This document shows positions 12,341 through 24,674 of a stretch of 64,000 nt of DNA, piece after piece. Under the pieces are notes generated by a model. It saw only the letters and a program-made list of their open reading frames with translations. It was not told where the DNA came from and searched no databases. The stretch lies in NCBI GenBank assembly GCA_944990035.1, contig CALYLX010000138.1, positions 203,974-267,973 of the forward strand, in the 5' to 3' direction. Position numbers and translations under genes: made by a program. This DNA comes from Clitopilus passeckerianus (taxonomy: Eukaryota; Basidiomycota; Agaricomycetes; Agaricales; Entolomataceae). Each line of letters opens with the position of its first letter. The first letter of the stretch is position 1.

Positions 12341-12355
12341 TTATAATTTATACCC
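12341..12355 (-). promoter_or_regulatory. TATA-like element of BTB copy A
   Basis: On the minus strand this stretch reads TATAAATTATAA and lies about 50-65 nt upstream of the start codon at 12291. Confidence 0.45.
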
Positions 12356-12520
12356 CAAACGTCAAGAAGTACTCGATTCAGCGGGACGCCCACAGCCCAA
12401 CAGCTTTACCTAATAATAGAATCAGACGACTGGATGGCTCCCCATGCCGATTAAGCGCCCGGGCGCTTCCACTGGACTCCCCACCCAAGTTGGAACCGTT
12501 ACTTCGACCCGATCTCAGAG

Positions 12521-13504
12521 TCATTGCTCGAGGAACGGCTCAAAAGACTTGTGGAAGGATGAAAAGCTAGCGATGTCCTTCTTCCATTTACCTGCTCTTT
12601 TTAAGCACCATTTGCAACCCTCCAATTGATACTCTTCTTTTTCAATGAATGCAGCGAGACCTTTGGCATTCCGGATGGGATCTTCCTTCAGAAAAGCTGT
12701 AATAGCTTTTCTGAGTTTGAACCATTTGTTACAATTGCTGAGTACCCCTTTGTGTTGGAGTGGTCCTGGCTCTTCAATCTTGTCATCGACATAGTCTTGG
12801 AAACTTTTCTCGTATCGTTTCTTCATTAAGATTCACCGATCGGTGCCATAGACCCCACAGGGATTTAGGGAACCACATACCCAAGCTGTATAAACCCTTT
12901 CATCTCCATGGACTGGATGCCCGATTTTTTTGCCCATCTTTATTCTCTTCCATTTGTGACAGGTGTTCATAATCCAATTTGCGACGTAGTCTGCCTCGTT
13001 CACGTAGCCATGCTTCGCGAAATACATCAACGCCATTGCGGGATTTTCTTCCATTCGAGATCTGACGCTCTTTGCTTAATTAACGTCAGTCTAAGAAGGA
13101 CTGGCACTCACTTCAGAACTAGCCTGCAAACCTGTCTCGCAGAATACACACAATACTTCTCCACACCGTTTCCAAGCTCTAAGAGCGAGAATATGTCCAC
13201 TCCATCGTCGAGGGATGGTTGATCCGTGTGGTGCATAAATTGTAAGAACAAAGGCAACGATGTTGAACCAAAGTCCCTCAATTTCACGACCTCGAGGTCG
13301 TGACCCTGTACGAAGTTCGCGGGAGGAAAGCCCGCCGAGAAGTTCTCTAGGTTTGCACCATGAACACCAAACTGCTCGCCGTCCGAGGATTCAAAGATCA
13401 AGTCGACTTCGAGATGGCAGTCAGAAACTGCAGTGCTCAGCTATAAGTCTGCAGGTGGTCTCAAGTGCGAGCAACTTACCCGGGCAGGGTGGAGTGCTGG
13501 CCAT
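12521..13504 (-). CDS. BTB/POZ-like domain protein, tandem copy B
   Basis: This is the paralog of copy A with the same gene structure. A first exon MASTPPCP is spliced to SDCHLEVDLIFESSDGEQFG. GANLENFSAGFPPANF and LPLFLQFMHHTDQPSLDD follow, then VYSARQVCRLVL, and after an intron RSRMEENPAMALMYFAKHGYVNEADYV. The C-terminal segment EEYQLEGCKWCLKRAGKWKK aligns with copy A, so the CKWC(I/L)KRA(D/G)KW motif is under constraint. Copy B carries an additional basic/acidic linker (KKRYEKSFQDYVDDKIEEPG). The two genes are about 230 bp apart and transcribed in the same direction, so they probably arose by local tandem duplication. Function is unknown beyond the predicted interaction domain. Confidence 0.72.
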
Positions 13505-13776
13505 ATACGACGACGACTAGGCTAGAGGACCGCAACTCTTCCAAGAGATCCTCACCAGCCCCGCCTCATGACGACGCCCACAAATCCAACAGCTTTACCT
13601 AATAGTAGCATTTATAGCAATTCGGTCTCTCCAGGGAGTTTAAGCGTCAAAAGTCTGAAATACACCGTGCCTACAAATAGAATTACAGTCTGGGGAAGCT
13701 CCCAGGTTAGGTCATAAGCATACTGTACTATGGCGGCCTGTCATTATCCACATAGACCCCAACCTTCTCCCAAAAC

Positions 13777-16700
13777 TCAAAGTGCCATCTCTTCTCCTTC
13801 AATGATATCCAAGAGACTCCCTTCCGGCTGTTTCTCTCGCTCAGAAACAAATTCCAGCAAGCTCTCGAACACCTCATTCCTTTGACTGAACCTTGCTGCT
13901 GTTAGGGGGGAATCTCCACGTCTGCGCACCAGCCCTTCCACCGGATCCTCTGAAGCTTTCAATGCATCCACTCTAACACTCCTGGGTCCACCGCCAAAAT
14001 CTGACTGTGAATCTTCAATCGGCAATTGGCTAGTCCATTGGTCGGAAGCAGGTGATATGGGACTTCTCTCCTCAGAACCGTTATTACCTGGGAGGTCGGG
14101 TGAGGTAGGTATGGGTGAGGGTGGTGTGAGTAGGTGGGTGAGCAGCGACCGGAACAGCTCAGTCTCAAAGGGATCATTATGATCTACCACGGTCGATACT
14201 TCGTTTTGAAGGAAATCGAGGGCGTCAATCGGGGAGGTTTCTTCACACATCTCCCGGAACCTGACAAAAGGGTCAGATTGAGGTTACACCTGTAAAGCGT
14301 GCTGACTTACTGTTGCTGCCTAATCTTGAACTTGGCTCTACGAATAACATCCCCCGCGCCAGCTCTGAGAAGAATAAGAGACACCCTACAAATTAGTATT
14401 GGATGAAACACTAACCGAGTCAGTGACATCTGCCATAAGTCATCCAGCCTGTGCTCCTTGACACCATCTTCGTTATCCTGTTCTTCATCGCCATCATCTT
14501 CCATCCCGGCACGTTCCAGCTGACCCAAAGGACCAGCATTTCCGCCATGAAGGAGGATTGACTTTGTCTTCGAATTGTAGACTACCTGATGGGCGTATCT
14601 TGGGATTGGCTCAAATTCGTCATGGTCTGGATAGTCGGATGGCGACCTGAAATGACCAGGGGAAGGATGTGATATGATTTTGGTCCAGGTACCCGGAGAC
14701 TTGGAGTAGTTATACAGCCAGCTCGGGGAGTCGGACGACAATGTCGTTGATGCACCTGTCTGTGCACTTCGCCTCAAACCACAGAATCTGAAGACTGGGG
14801 TCAACGCGATGAACAACGGACCAGTGATAGCTGAGACGTACACATAAATCTCCTGTGACTGGGGATCAATTACGGCCCGCTGAGCGAAAGAGCCATCTGG
14901 GCCACCAGAGAGCTCAAAATTTGACGTGACTTCGGTTGCGGTGTTCGTGGTAATATCATACGTATACATGTCGCACAGATACCTGTCCTCGCACGAACCA
15001 GCGAAGATGTACAGCATGCGATTCGAAGAGTCGAGAACCATAGAGTGGCCTGAACGGGGTGGTATGATCGTTTTTGATACAGATGCCTCTGAAGACCTAA
15101 CAGACATGTTAGTGTAGCTCTGCCCGTAAGACATATGTCACTAACTGCAGTGATCTCCATTTGCTGAGGCGTATGTTGTAGCTATACAGTCCAGAATACT
15201 TCAGGCTGTTCCAGTCTCCATCAACAATACGGCCGCCAAAGACGTAGATTATTTGTGCGTCGCTGTCCATGACCATTTGGTGATCGAAGATCAAAGGCGG
15301 GCCGCCAGACGTCTATACACCATGCTTGAGAATGGAAATCTGTGGATGGATGCAATATAGCGTACCGCTGTATCAAATGACAAGAAATCCCATTTTCCTT
15401 TGTCAATACCTCTGGTATGGTACCGATAAAATTCGGAGCAGAATGTCGTTGGTGAAGGGGGATTGTTCCGTGGGTCATTAGGTGGAAGACCAGGCGACCT
15501 GGGATTCGTGCTCGGTTTGGCTGTATCGAAATCACTAAGCCTGCCTAGAACATAGATGCTCCCAGTCTTCGTGTCAAACACCATCTTGTGGCACGAGCGT
15601 GCTCCCGGAGCATTCTGTTCATCAGAGGTGCTGTGACTAAGGACACGCCATTTGTCCTCCTTGATGCTGTAGACCCAGAAGTCATCCAGACTCTTCTTTC
15701 CGTCCCATCCACCCAAAACATACATCATCTCGTTAACAGGATCAATGCACATAGCATGTCCACCTCTTGGTGAAGGGACGTCACCATCTGCATCTGTCCC
15801 ATGCAGCTGTTTCCAGTTCGCGTACGGTTGTGAGCCACGCAGGTAGGAGTCGAAGAGACCGGCTTCAGAGATGGTGGGAATCAGTTCTTCTGCTCTGGCC
15901 CAGTCGCCTTGTAAAATGACGCTTTCGTGAAGTTGGGTGATAAGGGGGTGTTCCAGGTCCGCTTGAGAGCGGGAGAGGATCGATTCGAAGGGGGTCAGAA
16001 GTCGTCGTTGTCGTAGGTGTTTGAGGATGTGACGTAGAACAGCAGTTTCCCGATACTGGCTCGCGCAAACGAGGTTGTCAGTGCATGGTAGGAGCAGCAG
16101 CAGGGATTTGGAGAATTTACCTCGTCATATGAGGTGCGAACTTGTTCCACCAAGCTTCCATTAGAGATCCCGGATAATGCAACATGCCATATTGAGATGT
16201 GGAAGCTCTGGCCGTGGGCGCTGAGGTAGGTATGTCAGTTTGAGACTCAAAGGTGCGAGGGTGGCGCTTACGAAACAGGTACGAGCTTCACATATCTCGC
16301 AGGAAAGCAGACACCAGAGTTATTGGTGTATTTGACAGGAAAATGCTCATATGTAGAATCATTCTTCAAGGAAGCACGGAGAACTTCCGTCATATGTTCA
16401 GGAGTTGTGCCGACATAGATCTTAAACTCCTTCATGTTGCATGGGTGAGCTGTAGCAAGTGGTTAGCAGTCAGTCTGACTATTTCCCGGGAATAACCATA
16501 CGTTTAAAGAACTGGTAGTAGATGAGCACCTTTTCCGGCCAGAATTGGATAGAATGTGCTTACTTTCCCGAAAGTGATGCTCTCTGTTTCGAGGATTCTT
16601 GTCAATAGACTGTCATCAATAGGACAGGATGCATCCAACGCAACTGAGTACAGAAAGCGTCTCGAGTTTCAGAACTATCCATTGCTTTACGTTTCCTGGA

Positions 16701-16848
16701 AAGCGCCACTCCATCTGCTTGACTGGTCCGTTGGTCTGTCAACTAGAATGTTTTCGGGGACATATCGGCCTGAATGTGCTGAAGATTGGGCGATGGTACA
16801 GTTCAGCGGAGTTGCTGGTTCCGCATTCAACTGAGCAACTAGAGACAT
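13777..16848 (-). CDS. muskelin-like discoidin/LisH-CTLH/kelch protein (one frameshift)
   Basis: Muskelin is a substrate-adaptor subunit of the GID/CTLH ubiquitin-ligase complex. Domains appear in the muskelin order. An N-terminal discoidin-like domain has SSAHSGRYVPENILVDRP, TDQSSRWSGAFQ, KQWIVLKLETLS and SITFGK, then HPCNMKEFKIYVGTTPEHM. A CTLH-type helical region has AVLRHILKHLRQRRLLTPF, then LEHPLITQLHESVILQGDW. Kelch repeats follow (MYVLGGWDGKKSLDDFWVYS, IIYVFGGRIVDGDW, MLYIFAGSCEDRYLCDMY, SILLHGGNAG). The start at 16848 gives MSLVAQLNAEP. The T-run at 16692-16694 (an A-run on the coding strand) appears to lack one base: WSGAFQ and NVKQWIVL lie in neighbouring frames. The gene is divergent from the subtilase. 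Confidence 0.88.
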
Positions 16849-17686
16849 ATCCAAGATGGTATTTGACCAAGATTAACGACCGAATAGCGCGAGGCAATGC
16901 GATAAAGCTCGAGACTTAGACTCTCCCACAGTGTAATTACTGCCCGCCTTTGTTGGCGGTTGTTTGAGATCGCAGGTGATGGCCTCCGGTAATAACCGGT
17001 TAACCTTCTTCTCAACGTCCATCACGAACCCTGCAATGCAACCATCCTGCACTTGCATGGACACATGTGGTCCATTCTTATCGCCATATACGCTGTGCCT
17101 TGTCAAACGGTCCGAGTTAAACTGCTTCTTACATGCGAAGATAGTCCTCAATAGACTGAACTGGCCCAATAATACTATAGTCGGCAAATGGTCGGCGACC
17201 AGGACTCCACAACAGATGTTGCTGAGAGCTAAGTATAACACTATCAAGAAACGATACAGGCAAGGATTGCTTTGAGCTTTTTCAGATGGGCCCTCCCAAG
17301 GTAAACGCCCGCTCTTCACCCGCCTCCTTCCGGATCAGAGGTGTGCATTGTTCAATATGAAGCAATATCATGCCATATGCGTGCTACGGTGTCGCGATCT
17401 ACGCTGCCTGTCTTTAATGATCGGAGAAAAAGTTAGAATTGGGCAGGAAATGGTGAAGAAGCACTTGTCGATCGACTCGCGTATCTTTTCTCAGCTTGAT
17501 CACTCTATTCAATTGGGTCGCTTCTTCCTTCGTATCACAAGATACCTCTCTTGCCCGGGGAAGAACTATCCCGATCTATCGCGATTCTTTGACTTCTCCA
17601 CATGCTTCACTATAAGGTCCTTCATCTTACGAGTATAAAGAGGATGGTTGGTCTGTGTTTACCACTCACAAGATCCTTGGGTCGTC
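16849..17686. promoter_or_regulatory. divergent intergenic region muskelin / subtilase
   Basis: About 840 bp lie between two divergent start codons. The only element I can point to is the TATA box of the protease gene near the right end; open frames inside look random. Confidence 0.45.
17634..17640 (+). promoter_or_regulatory. TATA box of the subtilase gene
   Basis: TATAAAG lies about 47 nt upstream of the start codon at 17687. Confidence 0.5.
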
Positions 17687-20600
17687 ATGAAGCGCTTCAC
17701 ATGGGTTCTGCTCACGGCTCTGCTGAGTGCTATCCACACTCAGGCAGAAGTCCCTCTTTCTAGCATCAAGCGAGTGACAACGCTCCCGACCGTCTCCAAC
17801 AAGTTCATCGTTGAACTTGACAGTCTTTCAGATATCCCAAGCAAGCGGGACCTTTCAGTGAGTGGATAAACCTATGCCTCGAATGACAGCTTGACTGAAT
17901 CACTTTCAGCCCCATTCCCACTTGTACGAATCACTGAAGAAGCGCGATGTCGGTTTTGAAGTAACGAAGGAATACAATGCTGCCGGTCTATTTGTCGGAG
18001 CTGCACTGACTCTTGCTGTGAGTCTCGATGTTCAGCCGGCTTGAATCATGTCTCTAATAACTTTCCCCAGGATGCTAAGGTGCACCTCGTTCAAAGGGTC
18101 TCGACGAAGACTTCACGCTTACCGATACTATTTACCTAGGACGTCACTGCGCTGCTGAATACTCCCGGAGTAAAAGCTATCCGGCCAGTCAAGAAGCTGG
18201 CGCGGCCTGCGTAAGTCCATTTTGAAGTAGCCATTCATACAAACACTCACACCTTCTCAGACCCGTCAAGAAGGTCGTAGTCAAGGATCGCAATGACCCT
18301 GCTGTACCACCAGACACCCAGTCCACACATATCCTCACAGTGCGTGTGAAATACTTTGATCCCTTGCACCCAACTTAATCCATACCACAGGGCGTAGATA
18401 AATTACATGCACAGGGCATCATCGGAAAGGGCATCAAGATTGGAATGTGGGTAGCACGTCTCCACGCAGCTTGCAGTACACTGAACATACACCGAACATG
18501 TCAACAGTATTGATACAGGTTTGCATCATTCAGCGATGGTTTCGTGTGAAACTTGCTCAAAGCCTTGTCAGGAATTGATTACACCCACCCTGCCCTTGGA
18601 AATGGCTTTGGACCTGGGCACAAAGTCATTGGAGGTTACGACTTCGTGGGCGACGATTATACTGGTGAGTTTGCTCTTCCTTCAACCGGACCAGATATTA
18701 AAAATACTTGCAGGCGACAACGACCCTGTCCCCGATCCTGATCCATTGGACCAATGCGAGGGTCACGGAACCCATGTTGCTGTATGTCTGTCTTCAGCAT
18801 CCACAGTGACACTTGCTCACTGGACGACGAACATTAGGGTATTATCGGTGCCGATCCCGGAAATCCATTTGACATAAGTGGTGTCGCATATGGAGCCTCT
18901 ATCTCTGCATACCGAGTTTTTGGTTGTGCAGGGCAAGTCACTGATGATGGCGAGACCTCTTCACTTCGTCCTAAGTTGGCTACTAACAATCCACCCTCTT
19001 AGTCATCGTCGAGGCGCTTCTTCGTGGGGTGAAGGATGGTCAAGATATCCTCACGTTGTCTCTTGGTGGAGCGGATGGATGGACAGAATCGTCCTCATCC
19101 GTGGTCGCAAGCAGAATCGCAGCTTCTGGGAAGATCGTTACGATTGCTGCAGGGAATGATGGTGCCTCAGGATCTTGGTACACATCAAGTCCAGGTAATG
19201 GCATCGACGTTATTTCCGTTGCAAGTGTCGATAAGTCAGTATTTCATCTATCCTGGTGAGCTATGCCTCTGACTTCTTCCATTTAGTACCGCCATCCCGC
19301 TCCAGAATGCAACCGTCGGAGGCGTTCAACATGCGCCTATCACATACTTCAGCACATTCCCATTCCCGATAACACAAACGTTGCCCATCTATGCTACCTC
19401 AAACTCTACCACTGTTGTCGACGATGCATGCAACCCCCTTCCGGACTCTGTTCCAGATCTCTCGCCTTACCTGGTCTTAGTCCGCCGTGGAACCTGTACC
19501 TTCGTAAGCTTCCTGTCTTTCATCATTAGTTCTCGTTATTCATATCTTTGCAGGTCCAGAAGTTAACAAACATTGTTGCGAAAGGTGCTAAGGTTGCTTT
19601 TATCTATGAGTGAGTTTCCAAGCGATATGTTTTCCACCCTAAATTTATGGTATCATAGTAATGGGAATGGATTTGCTGGCATTGAGGTTGGCGATTTCAC
19701 TGCAACATTGATACAAGCCGCCGACGGAGAGTTTGTAAGTGTGATTCTTTTCCCACCGGGTCGGTTTGATTGACTATACACAAACTTAGTTGGCCTCACA
19801 ATTCGCTGCTGGTGTCCCTGTCACTATCACCTTCCCCCAGACCGGAGCTTCAACGAACTTCCCAGATCCCAATGGCGGATTGGTATCATCGTTCACAAGG
19901 TAAAGTTGGGAGACTGTACTTAGGGTATAAAGAAGCTGACTAGCCCCAAAGTTACGGTCCCTCCAACGACTTCTACTTCAAGCCATCCGTGGCTGCACCT
20001 GGTGGCAACATTCTTTCGACTCTACCTGGGCCGCTCGGTGCATATGGTGTCGAATCCGGAACATCCATGGCCACGCCATTCGTCGCAGGCAGTGCAGCAT
20101 TGATTCTATCTGTCAAGGGAAATAGCCCTGCGATAGCCAAATCAATCCGAAGTCTTTTCGAAAGTACTGCCAAGCAAGTTGCATCGTCAAAAACCGACGG
20201 GGACCCACTTCAAACCTTAACACAACAAGGCGCTGGCCTCATCAACGTCTTCGACGCGTTACAATCAACAACGGTCATTTCTCCTACCCAGTTGATCCTC
20301 AATGATACTGCTCATTTCCGTCCTCTGTAAGTATCTATCTCACTGTTCATTATGTTTCCGACCCTGTACGCTGATATCGACTGCAGCCAGACATTTACTG
20401 TCAAGAACACTGGGAAGACAGCAAAGACGTATCGCTTGAGTCATGTTGCTGCTGGAACGGCGGTAACAGTGACACCGGGCACTATATCCCCTGCAATTGG
20501 GCCTGTGCCGCTTTCCAGCGCAGCCGTTTCTGTGACCATCCTTCCGAAATCGTTCACTGTTCGTCCTGGGGGCAGCCAGACAGTGACTGCCGTCTTCAAC

Positions 20601-21284
20601 CTTCCCTCTGGCGATGCATCGACATTCCCAGTATACTCAGGCTTTATCCAGCTCGCCGGTGCTTCTGCAAGCGATTCTTACCATGTCAGTTACCTTGGCT
20701 TGGGTGCGGCGCTGAAGAACAAGGCAGTTGTCGACAACACGGACACATTCTTCGGCATCCCCACCCCCGCTGTTCTCACCGCTACCGGTGATGTTCAGGC
20801 TGACCCCACCAACTACACATTTGTCGGTGGAGATTACCCATCACTGGTGTTCCGTCTCGTGTTTGGAACACCCACTTTAAGGATCGATGTTGTGGATCCC
20901 AATATCAAGCTTGTGGGTACCTTGAACTCCCGTCAAGAGAGGCATGGCAGCCCCATCTTCACATTCCCCAAGAAACACCCAGGCGGGTCCTTTGCCCAGG
21001 TGAAGGTCTTGGGCGCACTGAATGAGCAAAACTGGATCCCGAGGCACAACGAGGTATGTACTTTATTCACCAGCGCCGGCTGAAACTGAAACGAACTCCC
21101 TCAGGATCCGGACGCCAGTGGCTACAGCGTTCTCTCTCTTGAGGCCCCCACATTTGCCAACGGGACCACCATCCCTAATGGGTCCTACAGATTCCTTTTG
21201 CGGGCACTCAAAGTAACGGGCAATCCGGACAGAGAGGAGGACTATGAGAGTTGGCTGGGCCCGATTGTTGGAATCACGGCTTGA
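17687..21284 (+). CDS. secreted subtilisin-like serine protease (S8) with PA and Fn3-like domains
   Basis: This is a multi-intron gene for an extracellular subtilase of about 890-900 aa. MKRFTWVLLTALLSAIHTQA is a signal peptide. An inhibitor-I9-type propeptide follows (KFIVELDSL, YNAAGLFVGAALTLADAK). The catalytic triad is visible: Asp in IGIIDTGIDYTHP, His in CEGHGTHVAGI, Ser in GTSMATPFVAGSAAL, with the oxyanion Asn in IAAGNDGASG. An inserted PA domain (LSPYLVLVRRGTCTFVQK) sits between His and Ser, and an Fn3-type C-terminal region starts at TFTVKNTGKTAKTYRLSH. The family is known for extracellular protein degradation. One intron (from 18950 to just before 19003) appears to use a GC donor: the frame GQVTDDVIVEALL requires a cut before GCGAGA. 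The stop is at 21282-21284. Confidence 0.9.
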
Positions 21285-21811
21285 TGATGTGGGTATTTTG
21301 CTGTGGGTATGGGATATCTTGGTGAATTATCTGTATTTATTATATTGCAAATGAACACACGAGTACACTTTTTGGAACAGTTGAGGTTTTGATAGAGACA
21401 CATGATAACTAACGAGACAGCCGTACAACACACATTGCTACACAACTAAACATTGAGTGATAGATGCTAGAATGATGAGACAGAAAAGGAGAGATAGACG
21501 ACAGCAATTGATATAAAACACAAAAGGAAGGAAAGGATGGCAAGACGAGTTTCGGAGCCAACACATTCTTGACATTCAGACCTTGAGAAGAAGAATTTAT
21601 ATACCAGATGATGACACTAAAACACAATGCAAGAGGGAAAAGTAAATAACAATCCAAACAAAAATATGTACAATGAAGTGTAAAAGTGATGAATAATTAC
21701 GATGATGGTGGGCGACGGATGGATGCCATATGTACAAATGATTAGCCAAACGACTGAATCCAACGTCCACGAGACAGCGTATATACACCAATTGTGCTTG
21801 ATGCAGAGCAA
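21285..21811. other. convergent 3' region between subtilase and CCR4
   Basis: This AT-rich stretch lies between two convergent genes and most likely holds both 3' UTRs. No gene was recognised. Confidence 0.55.
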
Positions 21812-24237
21812 TCAGGACGTTGCAGGTGGTCGAGGTGGTTTGACACGGAACTCGCTCATCATGCAAATGTGACTGCACAAAACCTGTCAGTAAATGCAAC
21901 CCACGAACAAATATAACGAAAAACACTCACTCCGAAGGGAAGTGGGCGTTCGGGAACCCGACCACTTTATCCAGATACTTCGGATCCACACCCTCTAGCA
22001 CCGCATTGCAAGCCAAATTCGCAGTCGAATACCAGATGTAATCGATGACACCTTTGTAACCAGGCGTGAAATTCGTCAACGGTGGCTCGCCAACACCCGG
22101 AGCAGCATACGCGCTCTTCAACCCCAGCTTGTGCCGCAGACCCTCCGAGGTATACCTTCCATACGTATGGCCCAGGAAATCTGGATGATCAGGCGGAAGT
22201 GTTCCGTTTGACACAAAGTTGTACAAGCCGGAACCCGGCACGGAGTTGAAGTCACCACAGATGATCGTTGGGATCCTCGTTCCGTCTGAGTATATTGGTG
22301 GAGGTCGTGTGAGGCCGCGGGGTTGGGATTGACCATTGACTTCTGTCGAATCTCCTCCTTCCTTCGCTGGCCCATCTTCTTTTGAAGCTCCGGCGCGTGT
22401 GTTGGCTGGCGAAGGCGGCGCAGGGGGAGGGTAGCGAGAGAAATCAGCTGCCATCTTGTCCACCTCATCCAGCAAAAGCGCTGCCTGAACTAACTTGACG
22501 TCGCAGAATTTGGGGTCCCAATGGATGTGCGCGTTTGCAAGAACGAAGCGCGTCCCGGTTTCTTTGTTTTCAAGCAGACACACGACGGCAATATGATCTT
22601 TGCCGAGGACACGATTAAACATATCGTCCGTCTTCTTGAAGTCTTGCCGCTGCATCGCGACCGCGCTGAACTCGATGAGATGTTGCTCTACGAGATTGTA
22701 CCTGGGATTACAAGTCAATTAAAAGGAAAAGTTTGGACAGAAATGCGACTTACTTGGAGGACTTGTAGAAGATAGCACACCCGTCTACTTGTCTCCTTTC
22801 CGTCTCGTTCATTGTCTTGGCACGCGACTTGGGGTAGTAAACACCATCGTAATCGCGTTCTTTGAGGTTGGGGATGAGGTAATCCTCATAGTTCGCGGTA
22901 TCAACCTCTTGCAAGCACATGAAATCCGTATTCCGCTGCACCAACTCCGTCAAAATCAAATCCCGACGGTACTCCCAGTTCAACGCCCACGACGGCGTGT
23001 AGCCGTATAACCTCTCCGTTGCATATTTTGCGCAGAGAATGTTGTAACATGACACTGTGACTGTTTCTGTGTATGGGTCGGCTCGCATTGTGTCCAGGTC
23101 GGCCGGTAGTACGAGAGAATTAATCCGGCGATCCGGAGGTGGTGTTGGCGGTGTTGACGTATCGCGTAGGTGGACAATGAGAGCTGGTGTTCCGTCCCGT
23201 TGTACAATTGCCTTGAGCTGCGGATCCAGTGGGTTGCCTTCTACCCCTAATGTCTGCAGCTGGTGGAGATTACCAAACTCGGCAGGAAGCGTGACGATAT
23301 GATTATCGAAAAGGTATAGCTCTTTTAGTGACACGAGCATCCCGATTGACGGAGTTAGGTTCACAATGAGATTCCCTGATAAATCCAATACTTCCAGATG
23401 TCGGAGCTTTGCGATTTCCGGGGGAACATATTGCAGACCGTTATGGTTTAGGTAGAGGTTTATGAGAAACGTGAAGGAAAATAGGCCCGACTTTGATGGT
23501 AGGTTCTTGATACCGACTCCACCCATGTCTAGGGAATTCCAGGTATTCTCTGGGGGTTTAATTGAGGTTGGCCGGGGTGCTTCAGCTACTGGCGCGACGG
23601 TTGAGGATGGGTGGTTCATTGCGGCGGAGGTTGCTGGAGATGATTCCGATGCGTCGGAGGAGTCTGATTCTTTACCGGAGCCATTTGTCTCTGGGAGAGG
23701 GTGTTTGACGAGATTTGGGTTTGTGATGGGGATTGCGGATTTTGCGACCGTTCGTGAAGCCATTGCACTTGCGCGCGCTCGGTGATGAGTAGCGCGTGAG
23801 GAGCGAATCATCTGAATAGATGAAACGAAGAGATTAACGTGCTGAAAGGATACTTAACCTAGCCGACGCACTTCACATTTCAAAAGCTGCTGTTGCCAAT
23901 GAGGAGATATTATTTGACTGCCAACGCTTGCTGGCGACCCTTGAGAGAACGACTGCTGTTGATGTGAATGACCGTTTGGAGGTGAAGGATAGTGAGATAA
24001 AGAGTTATGGTGCTGGTGCTGGTGCAATGGCATTCCGGGATGAGGATGGTGAGGATGATGTTGCATTGGATTCATCGTTCCATTCGTGTACATAGCATAG
24101 CCCGGCGACGGCTGTGGTGGCCCCGCCGTGTGTTGCGAACCCGGTGGCCCTAGTTGTGGAATATGGGGCCTTGGCCACGCAGACTGGTCTTGATGATTGG
24201 CCAATTTAATGGCTGGCGATTGCTGCGGGTAATACAT
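21812..24237 (-). CDS. CCR4: CCR4 deadenylase (LRR plus EEP nuclease)
   Basis: This is the catalytic 3'-exonuclease subunit of the CCR4-NOT complex, which shortens mRNA poly(A) tails. The N-terminus from MYYPQQSP is Gln/His/Pro-rich and disordered, ending WQQQLLKCE before an intron. Leucine-rich repeats follow (LINLYLNHNGLQYVPPEI, LEVLDLSGNLI, LKELYLFDNHIVTLPAEFG). The endonuclease/exonuclease/phosphatase domain then shows VSCYNILCAKYA, the catalytic Glu in FMCLQEVD, ANAHIHWDP, ICGDFNSVPGS, GVIDYIWYS and, across the last intron, the terminal Asp-His pair. A short last exon ends RVKPPRPPATS. The start at 24237 is the first ATG of a plausible Pro/Gln-rich N-terminus; an upstream Ser-rich extension in the same frame is more likely 5' UTR. 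It is divergent from MVD1. Confidence 0.94.
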
Positions 24238-24674
24238 CGCATCAACGGTACCAGATGCTTTGAGCCGCCGGGGGCTATTGAGGAAACAAGGACAAGATGG
24301 AATCGAATGTCTCGACGTTGTGATGGACGATGAGCTCGTACTCAGTGATGACCGCGACGACGTTGACTCCAACAAGCACAATGGCGGCGTTCGTATGTGA
24401 GAATTGATTACTAATAGCCTTTGCACGTGATATATCCGGTATCCGACACCACTTTCGGTCTGCAAATCCGAGCTCATTGTTGTTGTCGATCTTATTTTCA
24501 CGTTTGACTCTGAGTAAAAGACTACAAAAGCGGCCAAGTGAGGCGGTTTCATGAAACTTTGCGGCCGTTTACCGTTGTTATCAGTGGACATATTTGTGGA
24601 TCGTTTGCGGTGATATTATCGTACCATATAATGATCAGCGATTTGATAGTCCTCAGTTTCTCATTTGTACCACC
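24238..24674. promoter_or_regulatory. shared divergent promoter CCR4 / MVD1
   Basis: There are 437 bp between divergent start codons. No specific operator was recognised. Confidence 0.45.

Noticed and set aside
16643..16690. Possible intron starting GTAAAG in muskelin
   Set aside because: It would remove KQWIVLKLETL, a core strand of the discoidin domain; a one-base deletion is the simpler reading.
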